DNA from: Stomoxys calcitrans
Taxonomy: Eukaryota > Arthropoda > Insecta > Diptera > Muscidae
NCBI RefSeq assembly: GCF_963082655.1
Contig: NC_081553.1
Coordinates: 155,597,441 to 155,661,440 of the forward strand
DNA: 64,000 nucleotides
Direction of reading: 5' to 3'
Below are positions 23,367 through 34,209 of the stretch, in pieces; positions within the stretch are counted from its first letter, which is position 1, and each line of letters begins with the position of its first letter. The notes below the pieces were generated by a model. The model was not told the DNA's origin, searched no databases, and worked only from the letters and a program-made list of their open reading frames with translations. Both the position numbers and the translations under genes were made by a program.

Positions 23367-23618
23367 TCAATGCATACCGTCAGTGTAGAACGATTCTTCT
23401 ATTTTATGCACAACCTCGTGCAGGGCAGTCTCCACCGACCTTCCCTTGACATAGGCATGCTGTTTGTATTTGAGCAGTTCGCTGGATGTCATACTCTTTA
23501 TAATGGTGTCTACAATACGTTCCATGGTTTTGAGTAGAAAGGACATAAGGCTTATGGGTCTGTAGGCCTTTGGTGTTGCATAACTTACCTTGCCGGGCTT
23601 AGGTATAAACACCACCAT
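23367..23618 (-). pseudogene. RT finger fragment of LOA copy 2
   Basis: The open piece reads FIPKPGKVSYATPKAYRPIS and then VKGRSVETALHEVVHKIEE, almost identical to the same part of copy 1 (21240-21450). It then shifts frame before the motif A region, which is still partly readable (a VCIDIEG-like block near 23370-23340 in another frame). The catalytic YADD is deleted downstream. The near-identity to copy 1 suggests the two copies are young relative to most of the window. Confidence 0.75.
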
Positions 23619-23881
23619 TGCCTCCTGCCAGGCTTTCGGAGTATATGAAAGTCTTAGGCTCGCTGTGAAAATTTTGGCCAGACGAGCCGCCAGATTGCCT
23701 GCCTCTTTCTGTAGTAACGTCGGAAATATTCCATCAGGTCCTTAAATGGTTAAGCTCCTCAAGGATTCCTTCACCATAAATTCCGTTATTATAAACCTTC
23801 GATCAACGTCATTATTCCAAGATTCAGGTGTCTCCGTGGGTCCCGTCGTATCCTGTGGAAAATGGGTTCTTATCAAAAGCC

Positions 23882-24634
23882 TCAACATGTCCTCCTTGTC
23901 TCTGCTCTCACTCCCATATCGTCTACTAAAGTTTCAGTTTGGACATGGCTTTTTGAGAGAAATTTTTTTATCTTGGCGGCGTCATTAACACTATCGACCT
24001 GTTCGCAGAAAAGATTCCAGGAGGCACGTTTTTCCGCTCTGGTAATCTTACTGTATTCCTTGAGCCGTGTGTAACACACATCCCAATAAACTTCCGCTTT
24101 TTTTACGACGTGCTCTATTAAAAATCTGCGGACCTCTTTCCCAATATTGCGAATCTCCCCGGTCATCCAGGGTTTTTCTTGGGCTGATTTCCTTTCCCGA
24201 AAAGGACAACTATCTTCTAAGGATCCCACCAGTGCAGTCGTAATCCTGGTGACATTTTCGTCAATCTCTTCTATGCTTGGAGAATCTAAATTATCTTGCC
24301 CAAGTCTTCTTCTGAGTAGCCTTCCGAATTTTGTCCAGCTGGTTTTCAACTTATTCCGGAAGCTTATCGGATTCGGCGCTGGCCGTGCTGTTCTAAACCT
24401 AATGTAGCGATGGTCAGAGAAAGAGTGATCCATGGAGGCCCACCGATCCTGAACCTCATCGATCAGATTTTCGGAACATATCGTCACATCTAATATCTCC
24501 TCCCTAATCCTATTAAAAAAGGTAGCGGTGTTACCAATATTAAGTGTAATTAGGTCGTTAGAATTCAAGAACTCTGCCAGGGCTTGGCCCCGCTTATTAG
24601 TGTTGGTACTACCCCACATAAATATGGTTCGCAT
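23882..24634 (-). pseudogene. Endonuclease C-terminus and linker of LOA copy 2, 250 codons open
   Basis: The frame begins in the endonuclease (GQALAEFLNSNDLITLNIG, EEILDVTICSENLIDEVQD, SFSDHRYIRFRTARPAP) and continues through a basic linker (KPWMTGEIRNIGKEVRRFL, EVYWDVCYTRLKEYSKITR). The SDH triplet is part of the active site of AP-type endonucleases. It ends in ETRRTC, a frameshift just before the RT fingers. The linker is alignable residue by residue with copy 1. The start methionine is internal to the domain. Confidence 0.75.
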
Positions 24635-25049
24635 CGCACGCTATTAGTACCTCGTTTCCTGTCTGTTTTGCTTTCCTCACCAGCCGTTGCAGCTCCGACG
24701 TGGGTGGCGGTGTCGGAGAGTCGAAAGGCAGATAAAGTGATGCCAGGTGTGCTCCACCGTCTCCCTGTCTCACCACTGTTGCATCGGACGTTGACAACTC
24801 TGGGGAAAATATATAATTAAAATTTCTATGACAAATAACTCAGGTCCTCGGCCGAGTACCAGGGATAGCATAGAATAATTGGTAGTTAATATGGTTTAGT
24901 CCAGAGACTTTGTTCCGGGTAGTCCATGGCTCCAGATTTAAGGCAATATGAGTCTTGCCCTTGCCGATTTTCTTTATCAGAACGTTTGTTGCAGTCTGGA
25001 GGTTTATCTAGATTACCTCATTCATTGGTCCTCCAGTAAATGGGCATCT

Positions 25050-26900
25050 TGGGAGTAGGTGATGATCTCATCGTCTGCTCCCTGTTAGTTAGACTGCATT
25101 GACTTTCCTGTCACTGCACTGCCTGATGCCATCGTTTAGGTTCATTGACTAGTCTAATATTCCGACTTTGTATAAAGTTGAAAATGGTTCCATCGTCGGG
25201 TCCCTGTTCGTTAAGCTTTATTGTGTTTCCATTGCCTGTTCTGCCTGGTGTTTCAATACTAGGATCTTTGCTTATGTTACCTTTCCAAATCATAAGTAAA
25301 TGGGCTTCTTGGGTGTAAGAGTACCATCTCTTACACCCTGGAGTCTCCTGTAGCTGCGCTGCCTAATGTTTCAATATTAGGATATTTACCTATCCTAGTC
25401 TTCCGAATCTTTAAGTCGGTAATGGGTCCGTAGTCGGGTCCCTGTTTGTTAGGTTGTGTTGGGTCTCTCGACACTGCACTGCCTTATATTTTAGTATTAC
25501 GATCTTTGCTTATCCTAGTCTTTCCAATATTAAAAGAGGACTGTTCGTTGGGCGGTATTGAGTCACCTGCCACTCTACGGCCTGATGTCTCAATATGAGG
25601 ATTTCTGACTATCCTAGTTTTCCCACTCTTGAAAAAGATAGCCTTGCTCTCGTAGTGCGCCATGCCTTTAGTATTTACCAAAGTCGTCACGGAGACTTGA
25701 TCAATGCTAACCGCAAGGAGGGCTCCTTCCTACTTCTTCTCCCTGTGGAAGACCTCTAACTTCTCTGTGACCTAACCTTGGTTTTGCTTGCCTAAGAATC
25801 CCAATATGCGTTCCCTCGCATATTTACTGCCCCGTCCCTTGATGAAGACCGTCACCTTTGTGAGCTGGGGGATTGTTCATCTTTCTCAACAGGTCGAGCT
25901 TTGCGCCCTCCAGGGAGCGTGGATACCTTTGACAAGCTGTTTGAGAGTATCATGTATTGATACCGTCAAACAGCTCCGCCGACGCATACTCGCAGCTCAT
26001 CATTTGTATGGGTGGACCCTCTACAGAGTTCCACACATGTTCGAAAATCCGATCGTTAACCATATCCTCCACTTGGGACCGATGATCTGGTGGAATCGTA
26101 CCGGATGCACAGCCGATATTGATGGCTGCATAAGTCAGCTCATCTCTGTTGTGCTTCCTTGCCACTCTGGCTAAGAGGGCGGCTCCTAACCATTCTCAGT
26201 GACCATCTTCCCCTTCCGTGATGGCTGTGGCCTCCTTTTGGAAGTCACCGTCCTCTATGAGGAGTCAGGGCCCGTGCGCGCTTCCTTCGTTCCTGTTCCA
26301 ACTTTGTCCACCTCCGCAGGACACAGTCTTTAGTCTCCATTGCGGGATGGCTGGCTTGGTTCTCTCAGAGTACTTGAAAGCGGGGAGCTCTTTTTCTTCT
26401 TCAGTATTTTAGCAGCGTTGCTCTTCGGGAGATCTGATTCTTTTTCCAGCTTCCGTAGAAGTGATTGGAATGTCAGTTCTATCCCTTCCAGCATCCTGCA
26501 CTTTCGCCCGATTACGCTGCCGGTACATACTCCTCTGTCCCTTATGTCGTGCACCGGATCGCTTTCTCGGTCTGCTTGTAAGCTTAGCAAAGCCATCGCT
26601 CACTTCTGCTGTCATCCCTATGCCCTCATCTCTCGATTCGGCTGGGATGACTGTTTCATTGTCACAATCGCTGTCTGAATCCGAGTCAGAAACTCCACCT
26701 TTACTTAAAGTCTGGGGACGAACTGTGCATCCCTCTGGTTTATCCGTCTCTTCCTCATTAATTAGTCTGACGACTAGTTGTGCGCTTGAAGCATTACACT
26801 CGACTACAGGTGCCAAGGCACCCACGCCTAAGGAGGGGAGGACAACATGCTGCGGTCTGACGCCACCACCGCAGATGTTGAGTCTTTGGAGTCCATTTCT
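25050..26900 (-). pseudogene. ORF1 (gag-like) region of LOA copy 2, frameshifted
   Basis: Read on the minus strand, a likely start is MDSKDSTSAVVASDRSMLSS (26895-26836). A frameshift leads into VGALAPVVECNASSAQLVV and an acidic run, SDSDSDSDCDNE. A basic region with RPRKRSGARHKGQRSMYRQR follows. Further on, ELFDGINT and EGAKLDLLRKMN match the ORF1 fragment of copy 3 at 62698-62790. The last part (25690-25050) is a chain of degenerate repeats of about 100-122 bp with NIET-G-A and NEQGPDDGTI. ORF1 proteins of this group bind element RNA. No zinc knuckles are obvious here. Confidence 0.6.
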
Positions 26901-27049
26901 AGCCTACTCCAAAAGGCTTTAAAATTTGTTCGTAATAGGTAGTACCTATTCCGAGATACGAATATATATTTATTTTTTACTTTGAGGAGCGAAATAAAAA
27001 CACGTCCGCTTGACTCAACGGCTACACACTTTAAAGAAACCTCGCTAAG

Positions 27050-27395
27050 TTTCGAAGAAATTAGGTCAGGTTCATAATTTTGCACAAATACTTCCTGTTA
27101 GTGTAGGTTGGTTGGGATTGTAAATGAGCCATATCGGTCTATGTTTTAATGTAGCTGCCATATGAACCGATCTCTGATTTTGACGTCTTGAGCCTCTAGA
27201 GGGAGCAATACTTCTCCGATTTGCATGGGGTGGTTTGTTTTGATTTCTAACATCTGTTCCAAGCAAGGTCCAAACTGATTCATAACCTGATATAGCTGGC
27301 AAATAAACCCATCAACAGATTTAAATTTTTGACTCCCTAGAAGGCGCAAATACAACCCTATTTTGCACTTAAAGTTTTATTATGACTTCTAACAC
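27050..27395 (-). repeat. Family 1 repeat, reverse fragment
   Basis: The core phrases ttttgcacaaatact, ttgggattgtaaatgagcc, agctgccatatgaaccgatct and gagcctctagaggg are present. Neither terminal box is present. The frames at 27072-27355 on the minus strand are shadows of the core. Confidence 0.6.
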
Positions 27396-27609
27396 CCGAT
27401 CAGTGTTGCCACTCAAAAAAATTGTTTCCTACCAAAATTTGGGAAAAATGCTACCAAATCCGACCAAAACCCACCAAAAAAAGCTGTATATGATTTTAAA
27501 CCCACCAAGGGTGGCCATTTTGTCATTCCATTTAAAACACATCAAATTATACATTTTCAACCGAACAATGTATAGATACTAAATCATCATTAAATTCATA
27601 GACGATCCA

Positions 27610-28066
27610 CACTCAGAGAAATTTGTTAGTAAAAACAGCAAAAATGTTTGCTGAAACAGCAGAAATGGGACAGCCGTAATTTGTTGCTATAATAGCAAAT
27701 ATTTTCTTCTGTTTTCAAATGCTCAAAAATGTCATAAATAGTTAACAAAATTTATATTCCATCTTAACTTTCAATTTTACAAGCATATAACGTAAATTTG
27801 TTTCTAATTTTTTACAATTTGCTAATTTTTGGTCAAATTTAAATAACAGCAGACAAAATATCTGCTACTATTATATATATATATGCATTTAAACAAAAAA
27901 TTAAGACTAAGTTGAAAAATTTTTTGATGAATTAAATAGCAAATTTCTTCAATTGTTGTTTAGAAGTTAAAAATTTTTGAATGGATTTATTCAATAGTTA
28001 AAAATTTTTAATTTAAAATCAGCAGACAGTGTTTGCTGATATCAGCAGACTAATTTTTCTGGTTGT
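27610..28066. mobile_element. Possible MITE with GCTG/CAGC-rich inverted ends
   Basis: The left end CACTCAGAGAAATTTGTTAG and the inverted right end ACAACCAGAAAAATTAGT are similar. Both are followed by cagc...gctg motifs (aacagcaaaaatgtttgctg on the left, atcagcaaacactgtctgctg on the inverted right). The interior is AT-rich and non-coding. No target duplication could be seen, so the boundaries are approximate. Confidence 0.4.
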
Positions 28067-28109
28067 TATTTAAAGCTTACAGCTTAAAGTTCAAAGATGG
28101 CCTTTATCT

Positions 28110-28400
28110 TAATCACCCTACCGATCTCCCGATAAAAAATCTTCTGTTCATAAAAGTATTACTTTCAATAAACAACCGTGCCGAGATTTGATAAAGCGAT
28201 CCCTCGTCTTAAAGGTTTGAGCCCAGAATGCGTTTTTACTACATATTTCGCCGTTGCAGTGAGTTACATGTCCCCTCAACATGTGAGTATGGTCCAGATC
28301 TGACCATATTTGTTTTCAGCTGCTATATAGTTCTGTTTTCCGATTAAAGGTATAGAATGCACAATACCCGCATTTCTTAAACAGAAATTATGAAATTTGG
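28110..28400 (-). repeat. Family 1 core fragment
   Basis: The phrases ccgatctcccgataaaaaat, tggtccagatctgaccatattt and agctgctatatag mark one or two degenerate core monomers in reverse orientation. Ends are missing. A second small trace (agagggcgcaattattatccg) lies at about 28738-28760. The rest of 28400-28860 shows nothing recognisable. Confidence 0.45.
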
Positions 28401-28861
28401 ATGAGATCCCTTAATACTCCTACCAGTTCAAGTCAATATCAAACTTACGCCCATTTCTGAGATTTGAAGCAGTCAGACCCCTTGTAACAGTATTTGGTGC
28501 CTTGGCATCCATGGTTTCATGGTTTTTACGAATACACAGAAACGACAAAAAGTGAAGTAATTTTGAGTTATCCCCAGTGGTGTTTCAGTAGTTAGTTTGA
28601 TATTTATGTGTTGAAAAAACCTACCAAAATTTGAGGTCAGCCTACCAACCTACTAATAGAATTAAAATCTAGCAATTTCGGTAGGAACCTAGCAGGAACG
28701 GCCCCACAGAACCTAATATAACCACATAAGCCGCAATAGAGGGCGCAATTATTATCCGTTGGCAGACATTTTACGCCTGGTATTTTTTTTTTATGTATTT
28801 TAATAGTCATGACAAGTACAGTCCGTATTCGTCCATAACATGATGTATCTTTTATAAATAA

Positions 28862-30240
28862 AAATCAATTTGTGTTTTTGTGTCAGTTTGTATGTTTGTG
28901 TGTTGCTTATAGACTCAGAAACGGCTGAACCGATTTTCTTGAAATTTTCGCAGATGGTGCATAGTGATCCCGTGGTGAAAATAGGGTACTACATTTTTTG
29001 ATATCTGAAGGGGGGGCGGACCCTCCCCCTTACTCTGATTTTCTGAAACACCAGATCTTGGAGATGGGTGGTGCGATTTAAGCGAAATTTTTTGTGCTCT
29101 CATATAGTACTCTAAAAATAGTACTCTCTGAGTGGCCGCCCATCTCCCAAAGCACCCCCCCAGCCGGTCATGTTTGCCGACTATGGAAATATGGGGCTCA
29201 AATTAAAGGTATTTGGGAGTAAACCACGTATCTTATATCAACATTAGGGACCAACTGTCTAGGGGACGTCCCACCACCATAACAACCCGCAAATAGGACG
29301 TATTTGCTCACCAAGGGTCTTAAAGAAAGTGGAATTAAATATTTATAGTTTTTAGGACTAATAACCCAAACCGGACATATTTGATGATTTTTGCAATAAA
29401 GAGTTTAAATGAGATTAGAAAACGAATTTGATATCCAATTTTGAGGCCAATGGCAATATGGGGTTCAAATAAATGATATATAGATATATGAGAATATAGC
29501 ACGTTGCTGATATATTTAAATCGAGCATATTTACCTACCATGTCAATGTGGAGCTTAAATGACAGGTATTGGGGTATTGATACCCACTTTCGGGACCAAT
29601 TTTCTAAGGGTCTACCCCTTTCCCAAAATACCCACAAACAGCAATTTTTTACGGACCACCGCAAAAAGGGGCTCAAATAAAGGTATTTGGGAGTAGAAAA
29701 CGAATTTGATATCCAAATGTAGGACCATGTATTTATGGCATCACCTTTTCTTCAAAACATCCCCCAAAGGGTAAAAATTTTTCGACCATGCCAATATGTA
29801 GCTCAAATGAAAGGTATTTGAGATTAGAAAAAAAATTTGATAACCTACTTTGGGGCCATATGTTTGGGAGACGCCTCATCGTGTAAACTCCTCTAAACCA
29901 ATGGCAATATGGGGTTTAAATAAATGGTATTTAAAAGAAGAGCACGATGCTGATATTTTTACAGGGCTAAGTATCTGAGGGACCACCTCACCCCCGAAAA
30001 CACCCCTAAGTCAGATGTTATGAGGATATCGTGCTGAAATAAAGTATTTTTAGAATGGAGTACACCTTACATCCAAACTTAAATTCGTAGACCAATAAAG
30101 ATCATATAGGATTCAGATAAAGGCACTTGTATTGTAAAACTGTTTGTCAAGCGAAATAATATTTCTCTTTAATAGTCGAAAAAAAAATATTCGAAGGAAA
30201 CTTTTGTTCCATATAAAGTAAAAGTAGAAGAAGAATATTT
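28862..30240 (+). repeat. Family 2 repeat, long copy with unique head
   Basis: The head (28862-29105) contains gttgcttatagactcagaaacggctgaaccgattttc and a segment ending gatggtgcat, then a G-rich box and ccagatcttggagatggg. A tandem core of about eight monomers follows to about 30150, and the end phrase ccatataaagtaaaag is at about 30209. The GC-rich terminal box is lost. The minus-strand frames at 28915-29676 are shadows. Confidence 0.65.
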
Positions 30241-30550
30241 GTCGGTGTCGACATCTCATTATTTAGTTAAAAGTTATACAGTTTGGAAATAAAAATATGT
30301 GAAAAAATTGTATTTTTGCATTTTTTGGTAAAAAAAGTATCTTTGCCCATAATGGGTACTTTTGAAAAACATTTCGGGCAGTTCTTACTTTTTAGTTTTT
30401 ATAAACTTTTAACTGAAAAATTAAGAAAGAATTAAGATATCTCTTTTCCTTTTTTCTTAAAATATTTTTAATTTTAATTTTTCTTCCGAAATATTAAATT
30501 TTTCCCCAATTTTGGAATGAATGTCAGAGGCACGAATGTGGAAAATGTAT
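30241..30550. other. AT-rich stretch, no gene seen
   Basis: Strongly AT-rich sequence lies between Family 2 and the LTR. Nothing recognisable is present apart from homopolymer runs. Confidence 0.5.
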
Positions 30551-31416
30551 TGTTACGTTTGTAATTTCTTAGTTTTAACGTCCCTTTAGTTTAGTTTCCG
30601 TTAGTTTAAATTTTAAATTGCAACAGTTTTCTTATTACGTCATAACACATTATTTCTAGTATTCCCTAGAATTTCTTTATTGTTCATCTCTTAGGGTAGG
30701 TATTCTATTCTACTTTCGAAATAGTCGCGGAAATCTTTAATTGTTCCGCGAGTAAAATTTGACAGTTATGTGTTTATATTTTCATACCAAAAGACGTTTT
30801 TTTATCTGTGCTTTCATTATTTTTTTCGCAAGTAAATAAAATAACAAGAAGATAAATCGAACCATTGAAACCAAAAAAACGAAAATGATGCCGGCAATGA
30901 TGTCAAGCGTTGCCACTAAAATTTTTTTTGCCATTTTCCTCACTATAAACACAGTACTTCTTTTTCACCAACTTTCCTCCATGGTTTCGCCGGAGTTCTT
31001 TTTTATATGGAGTTTGACAGCATTCCGCCTGAAAAGCTGAACAGAATACGCAGCTTTACTCTTAATAATGTCTGTTGAATTTCTTTTGTTTGGTTGCATC
31101 CCTAAATAAATATTCAATAGATGTAAGTGTATGTATTTGCCTGTCAAGTATCATGTTATGTATGTGTGTTTGGCTTTGTCAATGCTAGTCAGCTTTAGCA
31201 GAGATCAAGAGAGGATCTACCGCGACGTTACCAGATTGGGTATTGCCAAAGCATCGACGTGGCCAGCAAGAGGTGCGTCTGATCTGAAAGCGCGTATTTA
31301 AAACTTATCAGCAAACAGTAGTTAGTAAATTGTAAAGCAAATAAGTAGACAAATAAATCATTGTGAAGTAAATTAATTGTAATTGAAAGAAAAATGTTTG
31401 CGGTAAAAACGTAACA
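30551..31416 (+). repeat. 5' long terminal repeat of an LTR retrotransposon
   Basis: The segment starts TGTTACG and ends CGTAACA, a 7-base inverted repeat with the canonical TG...CA ends. It is followed after two bases by a primer-binding site and then by gag, the layout expected of a 5' LTR of 866 bp. Several aataaa-type signals lie inside, for example near 31088 and 31351. No 3' LTR partner is visible, so the end assignment rests on structure alone. The minus-strand frames at 30965-31932 are shadows. Confidence 0.65.
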
Positions 31417-31418
31417 AC

Positions 31419-31432
31419 GGGTGTCAGAAGTG
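31419..31432 (+). other. Primer-binding site, tRNA-Leu type
   Basis: GGGTGTCAGAAGTG matches the complement of the 3' end of an animal leucine tRNA (TGGTGTCAGAAGTG, recalled) except for the first base. It sits two bases after the LTR end. The T-to-G change in the TGG that pairs with the tRNA CCA end suggests decay or a sequence error. Confidence 0.65.
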
Positions 31433-31471
31433 AAATTACGAATGAAACTTCTACAATGAAATTCGCCGATC

Positions 31472-32490
31472 ATGGAAGACTTGAAGAAAGAGCTTAGTAA
31501 AATGGAGCTAGCTACTACCGGCATTAGGGCGGAACTACAAAAGCGGTTATTAGAGGAATTTGAGCGTCGTAAAATTGACATGAACGAATATGAGTTCGAC
31601 AGTAAGGGTGATCTCAATATACCCGTAAAGGGTGATGCCAGCGGCGAGGAAGTTTCGAAAGTAACTGAAAGTGATGTGAGTTTCGCAGCAATGCTAGCCG
31701 TCATAAATAAAATAATGGAAGAAAATTCCAGAAAATAATGGAAGAAAATTCTCGTAAAATGGAAGAAAATTCTCGTAGGATGGAAGAAAATTCTTGTAAG
31801 ATGGAAAAAAATTCTTATGAAAATGAGGGAAGAAAATTGTAGAAATCTGGCGGAAATATTGGATGTAAAATTCTCAGAAAACTCCACAATTCTAAACGAG
31901 AAACTCCAAGGAATATCTAAATTTATGGACAAATGTGTGGCAAACGTGGAAGACCAAATTAAGGATCCGGATAAGGTAATCTATACTCATGACGAGAAGC
32001 TCCGTTATCGACATCGCCACAAAAACCAAGCCTCCAGTGTTTGACGGATCAACAGCCTTTGATGTCTTTAAGTTTCATTTCGAGACTGTAGCTGTGAGAA
32101 ATTCATGGAGCGACTACGATAAGGCGATATAATTTCTGCTTGTATTAAATGGAAGTGCTGCAGTGGATTTACAGGGTATCCCCGTTTCATCTAGAAACAA
32201 TTATGAAGCTATAGCTGCACTTCAACGTAAGTACGGGGCGAACATAAGCAAGACATCTACAGGATGAAGTGCAAAAGTCAAACGAGACGCTGCAGGATTT
32301 CGCTACTGAGGTTGAGACATAGTAACGTTGGCATATCTAGGAGGTAAAAACCATCTGTTGGTGGACCGCATGAAGATTGAGACCTTCGTTAATGGTATTA
32401 AATGGGCAGCATATGCGTCACAAAAGGCTACGTTCGCAGAAAGTGTGTTATTTGCTCTTGTGCAAGAATCGTCGAGAATAAAAACTTTTT
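31472..32490 (+). pseudogene. gag of a Ty3/gypsy-type LTR retrotransposon, frameshifted
   Basis: The first open piece (31472-31738) starts MEDLKKELSKMELATTG and continues IRAELQKRLLEEF, a pattern like a SAP-type DNA-binding motif. It is followed by about five repeats of the heptad MEENSRK, encoded by a 21 bp tandem repeat at 31714-31820 that would extend a coiled coil. A small indel then gives a stop at 31736-31738. Later frames show DQIKDPDK, KPPVFDGSTAFDVFKFHFE and AIAALQRKYGA, typical of a capsid domain (32020-32240). The sequence decays after 32490; no protease, RT or integrase follows. Confidence 0.75.
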
Positions 32491-32499
32491 AAAGTGACA

Positions 32500-32815
32500 A
32501 AAGAGAAAAAATTTTGATTAGACCAGGGCCACCTCAAAATAATTTTTCTTAAGTTTAAAATTTTATTAAAATTTTTTTCAAAACAAATTCTAATGAAATA
32601 TTTTCTAAACTAATTTTAATGAAATTTTTTCTAAAGACAAAATTGTAATAATTCAGCATAACATTCTCATTATCCCGGGCCTCAAAATCAATATAAATGT
32701 TTCCCAAAGACAACGTTTTTCCAAAAATTACATTTTATATTTTTTTTTGCTAAAGACTATATTTCTGTTATGAATTTTCTAAAAAGAAACTTTGGACCCG
32801 CCTACTCGAAATTAT
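32500..32815. repeat. Family 4 AT-rich short-period repeat
   Basis: Reiterations of a unit like aattttaatgaaattttttctaaagacaa, about 30 bp long and degenerate, recur. Similar arrays lie at 40800-40990 and 54110-54470, each with a cccgggcct or cccggccccaaaa spacer in two of the three. No coding signal is seen. Confidence 0.6.
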
Positions 32816-32837
32816 TTTATCAATGCATTTTGTGACA

Positions 32838-34205
32838 TAAAATTTTTGATGATGCCATGTCCATCCGTCTGTCCGTCCGTCCGTCTGTCTGTCGAAAGCA
32901 CGCTAACTTTCGAAGGAGTAAAGCTAGCTGCTTAAAATTTTGCACAAATACTTTTATTAGTGTAGGTCGGTTGGGATTGTAAATGGGCCATATCGGTCCA
33001 TGTTTTGATATAGCTGCTATATAAGCCGATCTTGGGTCTTGACTTCTTGAGCCACTAGAGTGCGCAATTCTTATCCGATTGGAATGAAATTTTGCACGAT
33101 TTGTATAGCGAAACACAACAACTTTGCCAAGTATGGTTCGAATCGGTTCATAACCTGATATAGCTGTCATATAAACCGATCTTGGGTCTTGACTTCTTGA
33201 GCCTCTAGAGGGCGCAAATTTTGCACGACGTGCCAAGTATTGTACAAATCGGTCCGATCTGGGGACTTGACTTTTTTAGCTTCTAGAGGGCGCAATTCTT
33301 ATGCGATTTGGCTAAAATTTTGCATGAAGTATTTAATTATGACTTTCAACAACTGTGCCGAATAAGGTTCAAATCGGTCCATAACCTGTAATAGCTGCCA
33401 TATAAACCGATCTGGGATCTTGACTTCTTGCTTTTATTTTGCATTCACAATAGAGGATTTCTGGGGGTGGCCACACTTATATGTGAGAAACATATCATTG
33501 CAATTATGATGGCAGATGATCTACATAATCGTGCACTTTTATCCAGAACTTAGTAAGACCCAGTTAGGGTCTTAGGCCCATAATAGCCACATTTATTATC
33601 CGATTTTGCTGAAATTTGGGCAGTGAAGGGCCTAATAAACGCCCTTCGACATCCTTATTCATTTTAGTCTCGATCGGTCCAGATTTCGATATAGTTGCCA
33701 TATAGACCGATCCGCCGATTTAGGGTCTTAGGCCAATAAAAGCCACATTTATTATCCGAGTTCGCCGAAATTTGGCACAGTAATTTGTGTTAGGCTCTAC
33801 GACATTTTTCTCTAACTTGGCCCAAATCGGTCCAGATTTGGATAAAGCTGCGATATAGACCGATATCTCGATATAAAGTCTTGGCTCCGTAAAAGGCGCA
33901 TTTACAATACGATTTCACTGAAATTTGACACTGTGACTTATGTTAGGCTTTTCGACATCCTTGTCGTATATGATTCAGATCGGTTTATTTTTAAATATAG
34001 CTACTAAAAAAGGCCAATATTTTGTTATACACAATTGAACAATGACTTGTACTTATTAGTATTTGGTCCAAATCCCAACATATTTCCATATAGCTGCTAT
34101 AGGGCATAAGGTATGGATTTTTCACCAGATTTTGACAAAAGGTGGTTTACATATATACCCGAGGTGGTGGGTATCCGACCTTAACGACTTTTTACTTGTT
34201 TAATT
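32838..34205 (-). repeat. Family 1 repeat, reverse copy with long core
   Basis: The conserved catgtccatccgtctgtccgtcc box (reverse of the GGACGGACATG tail region) is at about 32857-32895. It is followed by seven or more core monomers with agctgccatataaaccgatct and gagcctctagagggcgcaa. The head region with the terminal gggtatccgacc and tacttgtttaatt lies at about 34165-34205. The minus-strand frame at 32820-33236 is a repeat shadow. Confidence 0.7.
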
Positions 34206-34209
34206 ATAA

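Larger units (their letters stand above)
22544..27070 (-). mobile_element. LOA/I-like non-LTR retrotransposon, copy 2 (inverted to copy 1)
   Basis: Read from 27070 down to 22544: a 5' region and ORF1 (to about 25050), endonuclease (25020-24400; THIALNLEPW, LPFDSPTPPPTSEL, SFSDHRYIRF), linker (24400-23880), RT fingers to motif A (23760-23290; KPGK, AYRPISL, ALHEVVHKIEE), a deletion removing motifs B and C, RT thumb (23286-23014; KYLGVILDRKLNWKCH, NPRVVHWLYRSVVRPILNYS), and the RNase H region (23005-22544; MRATPTRALETILDIRP). The zinc-knuckle tail is missing. This copy keeps ORF1, which copy 1 lacks. It is the most complete member here but is inactive. Confidence 0.85.
27402..28709. mobile_element. 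Possible hAT-like element with diverged inverted ends
   Basis: The left edge CAGTGTTGCCACTC followed by TTTCCTACCAAAATTTG resembles the inverted right edge CTGTGGGGCCGTTC followed by TTCCTACCGAAATTGC. The right edge lies near 28709. No convincing 8 bp target duplication is visible and no transposase is encoded. Inside are another candidate MITE (27610-28066) and Family 1 fragments. Apart from these the stretch holds no gene. Confidence 0.3.

Noticed and set aside
26409..26922. Plus-strand open frames of 112-153 codons across 26340-26922
   Set aside because: They are antisense to the LOA copy 2 ORF1, whose acidic and basic regions on the minus strand explain the openness.
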